Assembly (NCBI GenBank): GCA_900553055.1
Contig: USBV01000004.1
Coordinates: 1 to 23,798 of the forward strand
Direction: 5' to 3'
DNA: 23,798 bases
Source of the DNA: an uncultured Phascolarctobacterium sp.
Lineage (GTDB): Bacteria > Bacillota > Negativicutes > Acidaminococcales > Acidaminococcaceae
Shown here: one piece after another, positions 1-7,393 of the stretch
How positions within the stretch are numbered: position 1 is the first letter of the stretch
How the letters are laid out: every line of letters begins with the position of its first letter
The notes under the pieces: generated by a model
Told to the model about the DNA's origin: nothing
What the model saw: only the letters and a program-made list of their open reading frames with translations
Database searches by the model: none
Position numbers and translations under genes: made by a program

Positions 1-1
1 T

Positions 2-571
2 CTGATTTTCCTGGTTGGCACTGCGGCAGGCGTGACGGCCGGATATTTTGGGGGCTGGGTCGATGGGGTGATCATGCGCATTGCGGATATGATGCTGGCC
101 TTTCCCGGCCTGGTGCTGGCTCTGGCTGTTGCCGGAATTATGGGGGCGGGCAGCCGGAATGCGATCATCGCCATTGTCCTGGTCAACTGGACCAAGTACG
201 CAAGACTTTCCAGAAGCCTGGTTTTGAAGATCCGGGACCGGGATTATGTGTCAGCGGCCATTGTGACAGGCTCCAAAACAAAGCATATGCTTTTTTCTTA
301 TATGCTTCCCAACGCCCTGCCCACGCTGATCATTACGGCCACTACAGATATTGGCGGCATGATGCTGGAACTGGCGGCACTGTCGTTTCTGGGCTTCGGT
401 ACCAGGCCCCCCGCGCCGGAATGGGGCTATATGCTCAACGAAGGCCGTGCCTGTATGCAGTCCGCACCCTGGATGATGATCTTCCCGGGATTGGCCATTT
501 TCCTGGTCGTTACGGTTTTTAACATGCTGGGAGATTCCGTGCGGGATATTCTTGACCCCAAGGAGGCGTAG
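2..571 (+). CDS. Nickel/peptide-type ABC transporter permease (DppC/NikC family), 5' end missing
   Basis: Reading frame is open from base 2, so the gene starts before the window; 189 residues are visible. This is the inner-membrane permease subunit of an ABC importer for dipeptides, oligopeptides or nickel. Several hydrophobic helices are visible, and the cytoplasmic EAA-type loop is seen as SAAIVTGS followed by LPNALPTLI, with the family's typical [16 protein letters not shown] stretch after it and an ILDP ending near the C terminus. The next gene starts only four bases after the stop, so both were probably one transcription unit. Glycine codons GGG and GGA are common here, unlike most of the window, where GGC and GGT dominate. 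The substrate cannot be told from one permease; peptide or nickel are both possible. Confidence 0.85.
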   Translation: MIFLVGTAAGVTAGYFGGWVDGVIMRIADMMLAFPGLVLALAVAGIMGAGSRNAIIAIVLVNWTKYARLSRSLVLKIRDRDYVSAAIVTGSKTKHMLFSYMLPNALPTLIITATTDIGGMMLELAALSFLGFGTRPPAPEWGYMLNEGRACMQSAPWMMIFPGLAIFLVVTVFNMLGDSVRDILDPKEA

Positions 572-575
572 AAAA

Positions 576-1358
576 ATGCTGGAACTGGACCATGTTACCA
601 TCGCCTATGGGGAAACTCAGGCTGTGGAGGATTTTTCTTTGCATATGGAGCCTGGTGAGATCGTCAGTCTGGTGGGCGAGAGCGGCAGCGGGAAAACCAG
701 CGTGATCCGTGGGATCCTGGGGCTGTTGCCGGGAGGCGGTGCTGTTACCCAGGGGAATATTGTATTTGACGGAAAGGATCTTCTGGATATTACCCCGGAG
801 CAGTGGCGCACCGTCCGAGGGCGGGAGATTTCCATGATTTTTCAGGACAGCGGGGCCATGATGAATCCTACCCGCAAAATCGGTACCGTTTTTGCGGAGT
901 ATCTGCGAACCCATGAGAAACTGACAAAAAAAGAAGCCTGGAAAAAAGGAACCCAAATGCTTGCCAGAATGCGACTGCCAAGCCCTGAAAATATCATGTG
1001 CTCCTATCCCTTTCAGCTCTCCGGCGGTATGCAGCAGCGGGTGGGCATTGCCAGAGCCATTGCGGTGGAGCCGGAAATTATCCTCATGGATGAGCCCACC
1101 AGTGCGCTGGACCCCGAGCTGATTGGCGAGGTGCTGGCGGTGATTAAACAGCTGGCAGACGAAGGAAAAACCATGGTGATTGTGACGCATGAGATGCAGT
1201 TTGCTAAGGAAATTTCCACTAATGTGATTTTTATGGCAGATGGCAACATCGTGGAGCAGGGGCCGCCCAGCAAGATTTTTGTGCAGCCAGAGCACGAGCG
1301 CACACGCAAATTCTTAAAGCGCGTGTTGCCATCGCCGGAAATTGAATATGTCATCTAA
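576..1358 (+). CDS. Hybrid ABC transporter ATPase: peptide/nickel-type front, polar amino acid-type back
   Basis: A 260-residue ABC ATPase with all core motifs: Walker A GESGSGKT (34-41), Q-loop Gln90, signature LSGGMQQ (148-154), Walker B IILMDEP (168-174) and switch His205. Start is the ATG at 576 behind AAGGAGG (559-565); a more upstream in-frame start would overlap the previous gene. Residues 1 to about 145 resemble the DppD/NikD type ([27 protein letters not shown]). From the signature motif onward the protein reads like GlnQ ([56 protein letters not shown]). It has no oligopeptide-type C-terminal extension, and no second peptide-type ATPase follows; polar amino acid genes do. I infer a fusion of two transporter operons within conserved ABC sequence. 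GGG glycine codons are frequent before the join and rare after it. It might still drive the downstream amino acid permeases, but the coupling region comes from the other family. Misassembly is possible. Confidence 0.8.
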   Translation: MLELDHVTIAYGETQAVEDFSLHMEPGEIVSLVGESGSGKTSVIRGILGLLPGGGAVTQGNIVFDGKDLLDITPEQWRTVRGREISMIFQDSGAMMNPTRKIGTVFAEYLRTHEKLTKKEAWKKGTQMLARMRLPSPENIMCSYPFQLSGGMQQRVGIARAIAVEPEIILMDEPTSALDPELIGEVLAVIKQLADEGKTMVIVTHEMQFAKEISTNVIFMADGNIVEQGPPSKIFVQPEHERTRKFLKRVLPSPEIEYVI

Positions 1359-1399
1359 TTTTAAAATAAACTTTTAAGAATATAAAGAATGGAGCGATT

Positions 1400-2254
1400 A
1401 TGATGTTGAAAAAATCTTTACTTAATAAATTAGCAGTTGTTTCCCTGAGCATTTTGGCAGTGGCCGCTTTGAGCGCCGGTTGCGGTAGCGATAGCAAAAA
1501 GGCAGCAGCTCCGGCTGGTAAAAAGGTAGTAGTGAAAACCGTCATCAGCGGCACTGAAGCTCCCTTGAGCTGGGTGGATGAAAAGGGCGAAAAGCATGGC
1601 TATGAATATGACGTGCTGCTGGAGATTAATAAAAAGCTGAAAAACTATCAGCTGGATATCCAAGCCGTTCCTCCTGAAACCCAGGATGTAATGATGGAAT
1701 CAGGCGACGCCAAGGTTGCAACTGGTGGCTATTATAAAAACGCTAAGCGTGAGCAAAACTTTATCCTGCCTTCCAATCCCATTGGTGCCAGCAATTTGGT
1801 GGTTTATGTGACCAAGGGTAACGAAACTAAATACAAGAATTTGGAGGACGTTGTTAAGGCTAATCTGAAGATTGTGCCGCTGACTCCTAATGGTGGCGCC
1901 TTCCGTATCGTTACCGATTGGAACAAAAAGCATGGCAATTTGCTGAAGGAAATTCCGGTACAGGCCGGTCGCAGCGCTGCTGACGGTGTAAATTCCTTAA
2001 AGGAAGGTCAATATGACGCCTTTATTATTCCCGATAATTTGGGTGTTTTGGATTTGGCAGAAAAACAGGGCGTGCAGCTGGTTGCTTTGCAGGAGCCTGT
2101 AAAGGTAAATGGTACCTACGTACTGGTTAATAAAAAAGAGGAGAAGCTGGCCGGAGAAATCAATGATGCGCTTAAGGCATTGCGTGATGACGGCACTCTG
2201 AGCAAGCTGAATGTAAAGTGGTTTAAGGCAGACCTGCTGAAGATTTTGAAATGA
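1400..2254 (+). CDS. Polar amino acid ABC transporter substrate-binding lipoprotein
   Basis: A 284-residue periplasmic or membrane-anchored solute-binding protein of SBP family 3, which delivers an amino acid to the two permeases downstream. The N terminus is a lipoprotein signal: basic MMLKKSLLNK, a hydrophobic run, then lipobox LSAGC with the lipidated Cys at residue 28, followed by a Ser/Lys/Ala-rich linker. The mature part has family-like stretches such as GTEAPLSWVDEKGEKHGYEYDV near the start and NDALKALRDDGTLSKLNVKWF near the end. Two ATGs at 1400 and 1403 are both usable behind GGAG (1391-1394). It lies 41 bases after the hybrid ATPase and 62 bases before the first permease, in an ABC-operon order. 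The substrate is not clear from sequence; a polar or sulfur amino acid is a reasonable guess. Confidence 0.88.
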   Translation: MMLKKSLLNKLAVVSLSILAVAALSAGCGSDSKKAAAPAGKKVVVKTVISGTEAPLSWVDEKGEKHGYEYDVLLEINKKLKNYQLDIQAVPPETQDVMMESGDAKVATGGYYKNAKREQNFILPSNPIGASNLVVYVTKGNETKYKNLEDVVKANLKIVPLTPNGGAFRIVTDWNKKHGNLLKEIPVQAGRSAADGVNSLKEGQYDAFIIPDNLGVLDLAEKQGVQLVALQEPVKVNGTYVLVNKKEEKLAGEINDALKALRDDGTLSKLNVKWFKADLLKILK

Positions 2255-2316
2255 AGTGATGGTGTGTTGCTTGTAGAAGCGGCACAGCAAAAAAATGATT
2301 AAGGGATGTGTGGAAT

Positions 2317-3018
2317 ATGTTAACTTTTAGCTTTAGTTATTTTTTAGAGGTTTGGCCCAAGCTGCTAGAGGCTGTGCCCTATACCTTCTATTTTATCCTG
2401 ATGAGCACGCTAGTAAGCTTTGTGGCAGGTATTCTTGTAGCTATGGTTCGCATTCCCCGCATCCCCGTTCTTGTTGAGCTGACGGAGCTGTGGATGAGCT
2501 TGATTAGGAGTATGCCCTTTGTGCTGCTGCTCTTTTTAAGCTATTTCCTATTACCATTTCTCTTACAGGGCTTTGGCATTGCAAGCAGTGATGTGCCCAA
2601 GGAAATCTACGTTTATGCAGCTATGTTTATGCATTATGGGCCCATTGTGGCAGAGGTTATCCGCCCGGCCTACGAGGCCGTGCCCCGTGGACAGACTGAG
2701 GCAGCGTTGGTATTTGGTCTCAGCACTTGGCACAGAGTGACGCACATTATTCTGCCCCAGGCATTACCGATTATGCTGCCGGGACTGGTGAACCAGTTTA
2801 TCGAAATCATCAAGGACACCTCCCTAATGTACATGATTGGTTTAATGGATTTGGTGGGGCGCGCCAATCTTTTAATTCACCTGCGCTTAGGGCAGGGACG
2901 CATTGAGTGCTATCTTGTGGTAGCTTTGATTTACTGGGCTCTGATTAGCGCCTCCGAGCTTTTGGCAGCTCATTTGGAGCGGCGCAGCAATAGGTTCTTA
3001 AGGAGGGAAGCAGCATGA
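2317..3018 (+). CDS. Amino acid ABC transporter permease (HisM/GlnP family), first subunit
   Basis: A 233-residue inner-membrane permease. I chose ATG 2317 because AAGGG (2301-2305) sits about 11 bases ahead; a GTG at 2308 would add three residues but is too close to that site. The opening VPYTFYFILMSTLVSFVAGILVAM is the usual first helix of this family, followed by MSLIRSMPFVLLLFL, the family's conserved RS.P segment. The EAA loop that contacts the ATPase is visible as EAALVFGLSTWHRVTHIILPQALP, then the substrate-channel helix with KDTSLMYMIGLMDL. The stop overlaps the start of the next permease by four bases, which points to translational coupling and a heterodimeric channel. The only ATPase gene nearby is the hybrid gene upstream. 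Confidence 0.9.
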   Translation: MLTFSFSYFLEVWPKLLEAVPYTFYFILMSTLVSFVAGILVAMVRIPRIPVLVELTELWMSLIRSMPFVLLLFLSYFLLPFLLQGFGIASSDVPKEIYVYAAMFMHYGPIVAEVIRPAYEAVPRGQTEAALVFGLSTWHRVTHIILPQALPIMLPGLVNQFIEIIKDTSLMYMIGLMDLVGRANLLIHLRLGQGRIECYLVVALIYWALISASELLAAHLERRSNRFLRREAA

Positions 3019-3728
3019 CCTTTGAGTTTGATACAGCGGTGGAGGCCTTTGCTTTCATCCTCAAGCATCTGCCCTTAACACTTTTTTTGCCGGCAGTAAC
3101 GCTGCTTATCGGCATTGTTTTGGGTTCCATTATTGCCATCGTGCGCTTGCGCAGCAATAAGCTGGTCAATGCAGTTTTGGCGGTGGTGGTTTCTTTTTTC
3201 CGTTCAGTGCCGGCCATTTTACAGGTTTTTATCATGTATTACAGCTTGCCCTATCTCATTGCACCAATATTGAGTGCGGTGACGGGTAGTGTGGTGAAGC
3301 CCTTTGATGTAAGTCCTTATTGGACGGCTTATATTTTCTTTATCATTTATCAAACGGCATACCAGTCCGAAAATATTCGCGGAGCGCTGCTCAGTGTGGA
3401 TAGGGGACAGTTGGAGGCCGCTTTGGCGGTGGGGCTTTCGTACTATCAGGCTTATAAGCGTATTATCCTGCCCCAGGCCTTTGCAGTGGCCATGCCCTCA
3501 TTCTTTACCTATTACCTGCACGGTATCAAGAGCTTGGCGCTGCTGTTTACGATAAAAATAGTGGATATTTTTGCAGCAGCAGATATTTTTGCTGCTCTGT
3601 ATAGCAGGCGTACTGAGCCTTATGTGGCAGATGCCATTATTTATTGGCTCTTGTGCGTAGTGCTAACCTTTGTTTTCAACAGTTGGGAGCGCAGGCTGAG
3701 CAAGGGCTTGCGTCACGCAGATCACTAA
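3015..3728 (+). CDS. Amino acid ABC transporter permease (HisM/GlnP family), second subunit
   Basis: A 237-residue inner-membrane permease starting in the ATGA overlap with the previous gene, behind AGGAGG (3000-3005). The helical layout matches its partner: LPLTLFLPAVTLLIGIVLGSI as first helix, VSFFRSVPAILQVFIMYY as the conserved RSVP segment, and an EAA loop read as EAALAVGLSYYQAYKRIILPQAFA. The two permeases share the family pattern but are clearly different in sequence, so they likely form a heterodimer with two ATPase copies. The downstream uroporphyrinogen-decarboxylase-like gene begins within 30 bases, so it is probably on the same transcript. Confidence 0.9.
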   Translation: MTFEFDTAVEAFAFILKHLPLTLFLPAVTLLIGIVLGSIIAIVRLRSNKLVNAVLAVVVSFFRSVPAILQVFIMYYSLPYLIAPILSAVTGSVVKPFDVSPYWTAYIFFIIYQTAYQSENIRGALLSVDRGQLEAALAVGLSYYQAYKRIILPQAFAVAMPSFFTYYLHGIKSLALLFTIKIVDIFAAADIFAALYSRRTEPYVADAIIYWLLCVVLTFVFNSWERRLSKGLRHADH

Positions 3729-3754
3729 TGAATTTTTTTAGGAGATGTATGATC

Positions 3755-4768
3755 ATGAATAAAATAGAACGATTAGAGGCGGCTATAGCTGGCAAAGAGG
3801 TGGACCGTGTTCCTTATTCCATTTGGTACCATCTTTCCGCGGTGGACCAGGATCCGGTGAGCCTGGCTGAGGAAACAGTTGCTTTGAGCAAAAAATATGA
3901 TTATGATTTTGTAAAAATGATGCCCTTTGGCCTTTATGGTGTACAAGATTTAGGCGCAAAAATCGATATTTTTGCTCAGCAGGGTAAGCCCCCTTTAGTA
4001 GCTCGCCCCGGCATTCAATCTATTAGCGATTATTTAGCTTTGCAGCCGATTCCTGCAATTCAGGGTACCTATGGCAAGCAGCTGGAGTTTAGCGAGCTTT
4101 TACACAAGCAATTGCCCAGTGATACGCCCTATATCCAGACCATCTTCAGTCCCCTGACTACGCTACACAAGCTGGCTGGCAATCGCGTGTTGGAGGACCT
4201 TAAGACCAATCCTGAGGCGGTGGAGCATGCGCTGGAGGTTATCACTGAAATCACCATTGACTTTGTGCAGGAAAATATCAAGCGGGGTGTGAGTGGCTTT
4301 TTCTTTGCTACGCAGGATGCACGCAAGCCGCTGATTAGTGCCGAAAACTTTGCTAAATTTGGCATTAAATACGATTTGGCAGTGCTCAATAGCTATGTAA
4401 AAAAGACTTGGTTCAATGTGGTGCATTTGCATGGCCTGGATGTTTATTTTGACGAGGTGCTGGCTAATTATCCTGTCAATGTTTTGAATTGGCATGACCG
4501 CAATACACCGCCGACGCTGGCGGAAGCACGCCAAAAAACGAATAAGGCCTTTTTGGCTGGCATTCGCGCTGCGCAAAAAATCGTGAATGGAGTGGAGGAG
4601 CCGGACGATATTTTTGAAAATGGTACTCCGGAGGAAATCAGCACCCATGTGAAGGAAGCTATCGCTCAGGTTGATGGCAAAGGTCTTATTATCGGGCCCG
4701 GCTGCGTAGTTAACCAGTTTGTAACGGAAGAAAAGCTGCGTGCTGTACAAAAGGCTTTAGTGCTGTAA
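3755..4768 (+). CDS. Uroporphyrinogen decarboxylase-family protein, possibly a methyltransferase rather than HemE
   Basis: A 337-residue protein with the URO-D fold pattern: opening MNKIERLEAAIAGKEVDRVP, a middle helix-rich part, and a closing LIIGPGCVVN with TEEKLRAV. The start is ATG 3755, ten bases after AGGAG (3740-3744); ATG 3749 in frame is an alternative adding MI. It lacks the HemE substrate-site stretch (RQAGRY type), so heme synthesis is unlikely. The family also contains corrinoid-dependent methyltransferases (MtaA, CmuA) that bind zinc by a His-x-Cys motif plus a late Cys. Here the matching places read H224-L-H226 and C317, so a zinc site of His, His, Cys is conceivable. Its position right after an amino acid transporter suggests that it acts on the imported compound, but no corrinoid protein lies next to it. 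Function is not settled. Confidence 0.75.
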   Translation: MNKIERLEAAIAGKEVDRVPYSIWYHLSAVDQDPVSLAEETVALSKKYDYDFVKMMPFGLYGVQDLGAKIDIFAQQGKPPLVARPGIQSISDYLALQPIPAIQGTYGKQLEFSELLHKQLPSDTPYIQTIFSPLTTLHKLAGNRVLEDLKTNPEAVEHALEVITEITIDFVQENIKRGVSGFFFATQDARKPLISAENFAKFGIKYDLAVLNSYVKKTWFNVVHLHGLDVYFDEVLANYPVNVLNWHDRNTPPTLAEARQKTNKAFLAGIRAAQKIVNGVEEPDDIFENGTPEEISTHVKEAIAQVDGKGLIIGPGCVVNQFVTEEKLRAVQKALVL

Positions 4769-4798
4769 CACAAGGCTAAAATTAAAAATAGCAATGAA

Positions 4799-4840
4799 AA
4801 AGCGTCAGCCTGCTCCTGCGAAGGAGCTTGCTGACGCTTT
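4799..4840. terminator. Long hairpin terminator between convergent genes (first of two)
   Basis: An 11-bp perfect stem (4799-4809 with 4830-4840, AAAGCGTCAGC against GCTGACGCTTT) continues, after a small CT/TT internal loop, into a second stem GCTCCT/AGGAGC (4812-4817 with 4822-4827) closed by the GCGA loop. On the minus strand the stem runs into TTTTT, on the plus strand only into TTT. It lies 30 bases after the plus-strand gene ending at 4768, so it may stop transcription from both sides. Confidence 0.75.
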
Positions 4841-4876
4841 GTAGTTTCTAAGAATATATAAGAATATAATAAAAAG

Positions 4877-4916
4877 AACGTCAACCTGCGTCTTTAATGA
4901 GAAGTAGGTTGACGTT
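4877..4916. terminator. Second hairpin terminator, next to the 3' end of bioB
   Basis: An 11-bp perfect stem, AACGTCAACCT (4877-4887) against AGGTTGACGTT (4906-4916), with an 18-base loop. The plus strand continues TTTTG and the minus strand CTTTTTATT, so it can work in both directions. It lies 24 bases past the bioB stop on the minus strand. Its CGTCAACCTGCG arm resembles the CGTCAGCCTGC arm of the neighbouring hairpin, suggesting a duplicated element. Confidence 0.75.
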
Positions 4917-4940
4917 TTGCTTTACGGTATTGGGTTTAGC

Positions 4941-5915
4941 TTAACGCAAATATTCGGGCACGATATCGCGGCCAAGGCTGGTGAGCAGTGCTTTGTCACT
5001 AGCAATTGTGGAGCCGGAGGTGGTTAGCATGTTGCCGGTGATGGTAGCACTAGCACCGCCCTTGAAGGCTTCCTCGCCATCATTTTTCATCAAACGACGG
5101 CCTGCAGCCAAGCGAATGTTAGCCAACGGATTGATGTAACGGAAGAAGGCTACAGTACGCAGGATGTCCTCTTCCTTCAGGGTCGGCAGATTTTCCAGCG
5201 GAGTACCCTTAATCGGCATCAAAGCATTGATGGGAATGGATTCAATGCCCAGCTCGGCAAGGCTAATAGCCATATCCAGTCTATCCTCCCAGGTTTCGCC
5301 CATGCCGATAATACCGCCACTGCATACACAGAAGCCTTCTTTTTGAGCCAGCTTAATGGACTCAATCTTTTCGTCATAGGTGTGGGTGGTGCAGATATGA
5401 GGGAAGAAACGGCGAGAGGTTTCGATATTTTCATGGTAGCTTTCTACGCCCGCCTCGTGCAGTCTGTGGAATTGCTCAGCAGTCAAAAAGCCGTGAGAAG
5501 CACAAAGAGAAAGCTTGCATTTTTGCTTCATTGTTTTGTAAGCATCGATTGCTTTTTCAAAATCCTCGCCAACCAAGCCTCTGCCAGCAGTTACGATAGC
5601 AAAGCGGTCCACGCCTTCGCTTTCGTTTGCCAAGGCTTCGTTCACAATCTTATCCTTACACAGGAAGGGATATTCTTCAATACCGGTTTTATTATGAGCG
5701 GATTGAGCGCAATATTTGCAGTTTTCGCCGCAGCGACCGCTCTTACCATTGATGATGGTACACAAATCTACTTTATCGCCACAAAAGTGCTTACGAATTA
5801 AGTCCGCACCCTCTTGTAATTCCTTTAAATCGCAGGTTAAGAAAAAGCTCAAATCATCCTGACGAGTTAAGCGTTTGCCTGCAATAATTTCCTCAGCTAA
5901 TTTCTTGACATCCAT
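4941..5915 (-). CDS. bioB: Biotin synthase
   Basis: A 324-residue radical SAM enzyme that inserts sulfur into dethiobiotin to make biotin, using a [4Fe-4S] cluster for SAM cleavage and a second cluster as sulfur source. The SAM-cluster motif CGENCKYCAQS is present (Cys62, Cys66, Cys69), followed by family stretches such as ETSRRFFPHICTTHTYDEK, CSGGIIGMGE, and AAGRRLMKNDGEEAFKGGASATITGN near the C terminus. The start ATG follows AGAGGGA on the minus strand. It stands alone: no other biotin genes are visible here, so the cell may import dethiobiotin or pimelate-derived precursors, or carry the rest elsewhere. Its promoter carries a BirA operator, so it should be repressed when biotin is plentiful. 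The product is needed by the biotin carrier of the decarboxylase encoded at 20128-20463. Confidence 0.95.
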   Translation of the reverse strand: MDVKKLAEEIIAGKRLTRQDDLSFFLTCDLKELQEGADLIRKHFCGDKVDLCTIINGKSGRCGENCKYCAQSAHNKTGIEEYPFLCKDKIVNEALANESEGVDRFAIVTAGRGLVGEDFEKAIDAYKTMKQKCKLSLCASHGFLTAEQFHRLHEAGVESYHENIETSRRFFPHICTTHTYDEKIESIKLAQKEGFCVCSGGIIGMGETWEDRLDMAISLAELGIESIPINALMPIKGTPLENLPTLKEEDILRTVAFFRYINPLANIRLAAGRRLMKNDGEEAFKGGASATITGNMLTTSGSTIASDKALLTSLGRDIVPEYLR

Positions 5916-6004
5916 ACTGATCCCTCTTACTTGAATACCTATTAACTAGGTAGATTTATACTGTAAAAAATTAAGAAAGCAAATACTTAACCAGCAATTC
6001 ACTT

Positions 6005-6037
6005 TCGTTAACCAAGATTATATCACTGAGTTAACAA
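6005..6037. promoter_or_regulatory. BirA (biotin repressor) operator
   Basis: TCGTTAACC (6005-6013), 15 bases, then AGTTAACAA (6029-6037). Each half matches the known BirA half site (TTGTTAACC / GGTTAACAA) at eight of nine bases, and the spacing is the standard one. It lies across the -10 box and spacer of the bioB promoter on the minus strand, the expected place for repression by biotinylated BirA. Found by eye; no matrix score was run. Confidence 0.85.
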
Positions 6038-6045
6038 AAATGCAA
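6017..6045 (-). promoter_or_regulatory. bioB promoter
   Basis: On the minus strand: -35 TTGCAT (6045-6040), 17-base spacer, -10 TATAAT (6022-6017), a near-consensus sigma-70/SigA promoter. Predicted start of transcription is near 6010, giving a leader of about 95 bases to bioB. The BirA operator overlaps it fully. Confidence 0.85.
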
Positions 6046-6137
6046 GCATAATCCCTATTGCTTCAGTAAGTTTTTTGTAAGCTACTTTACACTAAATACA
6101 TGGCATCGTAAAAACCGAAGCTTTTCATGAAAAAGGG

Positions 6138-6165
6138 TTGACAAAACCTAGAATTCAGGTAGAAT
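6138..6165 (+). promoter_or_regulatory. Promoter of the sulfur amino acid genes
   Basis: TTGACA (6138-6143), 16-base spacer, TAGAAT (6160-6165), about 55 bases before the first gene's start. The spacer contains ACCT and AGGT arms (6146-6149 and 6157-6160) around GAATTC, and the motif TAGAATT occurs twice 11 bases apart (6149 and 6160), which could be a regulator's binding site. No riboswitch fits the short leader. Confidence 0.7.
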
Positions 6166-6221
6166 TACTACAATAACTTGTTTTGCCTATTATAATACTA
6201 GACTTTAAGGAGAGTGTTCTT

Positions 6222-7358
6222 ATGGAATTTGCAACTAAATGTGTACATGCTATTGGCGCAGCCGATGCTACTGGCAGCATTACCCCGGCGATTTATCTTT
6301 CTTCTACCTTTGCGCATCCTAGATTGGGCGAATCCACTGGCTTTGCCTATACACGTGAGTCCAATCCCACCCGTGCCCGTTTAGAAACGTTGATTGCAAC
6401 TCTAGAGGGCGGTGTGGACGCACTGGCCTTTTCCTCCGGCATGGCCGCTGTGGATGCAGTAATGAACCTTTTTAGCCCTGGGGACCACATTATCACCGGC
6501 AATGATTTATATGGCGGCTCCTTCCGCCTGTTCCGCAATCTGAATGCTAAAAATGGCGTAGAATTCACCACCGTACATACCTCTAAATTAGACGAAATCA
6601 AAGCAGCGATTAAGCCCAATACTAAGGCTATTTTCTTAGAAACGCCCACCAATCCTACCATGGAGATTTCTGATTTACGGGCTATTAGCCAAATAGCAAA
6701 GGAAAACAATTTTCTTGTCATCGTGGATAATACATTCCTAACTCCCTACTTCCAAAAGCCCTTGGCATTGGGAGCAGATATTGTTATTCACAGCGGCACT
6801 AAGTATCTGACCGGTCATAACGATGTACTTTGCGGCTTCACCGTAGCTAAAAGTCAAGACATTGCCGACAAGCTGCGCCTGATTTTCAAAACTACTGGCG
6901 CTGTTTTGGGTGCTTTGGATGCTTGGCTTGTTATTCGCGGTATCAAGACACTGCCGTTGCGCATGGAACAGCATCAAAAGAATGCTTTGGCTTTGGCAGA
7001 ATGGCTACAAAAACAGCCCAAGGTTAAATATGTGCTTTATCCCGGACTCAAGGAGCATCCTGGTTATGCAATCACCGCAGCTCAGACCAGCGGCTTCGGT
7101 GGCATGATTTCCTTTGCTGTGGACAGCCCCAAAACGGCGGAGCTACTGCTGGAAAAAATCAAGCTGATTAAATTTGCGGAAAGCCTTGGCGGCACCGAAA
7201 GCCTTTTGACCTATCCTATTCGTCAGACCCATGCGGATTTGACGCCTGAGGAATGCGAGGAAAAGGGCATCACCGATTGCCTGCTGCGTTTGTCCACCGG
7301 CATTGAAGCTACTGAGGACTTGATTGCTGATTTTGAGCAGGCCTTTGCAAGCTTATAA
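6222..7358 (+). CDS. Trans-sulfuration PLP enzyme (cystathionine gamma-synthase / O-acylhomoserine sulfhydrylase type)
   Basis: A 378-residue cytoplasmic Cys/Met-metabolism PLP enzyme. The chosen ATG (6222) follows AAGGAGA (6207-6213). Key features: YTRESNPTRARLE near residue 43, SSGMAAVDAV (71-80) that binds the PLP phosphate, VDNTF with Asp169 for the pyridine nitrogen, and HSGTKYLTGH with the PLP lysine at 194. The C terminus has the SLGGTESLLTYP and HADLTPEE motifs typical of the MetI/MetB/MetC branch. It either joins O-acylhomoserine with cysteine or sulfide, or cleaves cystathionine, homocysteine or methionine; these family members cannot be told apart by eye. A MalY-type C-S lyase follows 35 bases later, so a two-step methionine route like B. 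subtilis metI-metC/patB is plausible. Confidence 0.85.
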   Translation: MEFATKCVHAIGAADATGSITPAIYLSSTFAHPRLGESTGFAYTRESNPTRARLETLIATLEGGVDALAFSSGMAAVDAVMNLFSPGDHIITGNDLYGGSFRLFRNLNAKNGVEFTTVHTSKLDEIKAAIKPNTKAIFLETPTNPTMEISDLRAISQIAKENNFLVIVDNTFLTPYFQKPLALGADIVIHSGTKYLTGHNDVLCGFTVAKSQDIADKLRLIFKTTGAVLGALDAWLVIRGIKTLPLRMEQHQKNALALAEWLQKQPKVKYVLYPGLKEHPGYAITAAQTSGFGGMISFAVDSPKTAELLLEKIKLIKFAESLGGTESLLTYPIRQTHADLTPEECEEKGITDCLLRLSTGIEATEDLIADFEQAFASL

Positions 7359-7393
7359 TGAGATGATTTTGTTTTACATGGAGGGGATGTAAG

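Noticed and set aside
1359..1399. Separate promoter for the amino acid binding protein
   Set aside because: The gap is AT-rich with a TATAAA-like string, but no convincing -35 box at proper spacing was found.
3755..4768. HemE, true uroporphyrinogen decarboxylase
   Set aside because: The conserved N-terminal RQAGRY-type substrate motif is absent, and no heme genes are nearby.
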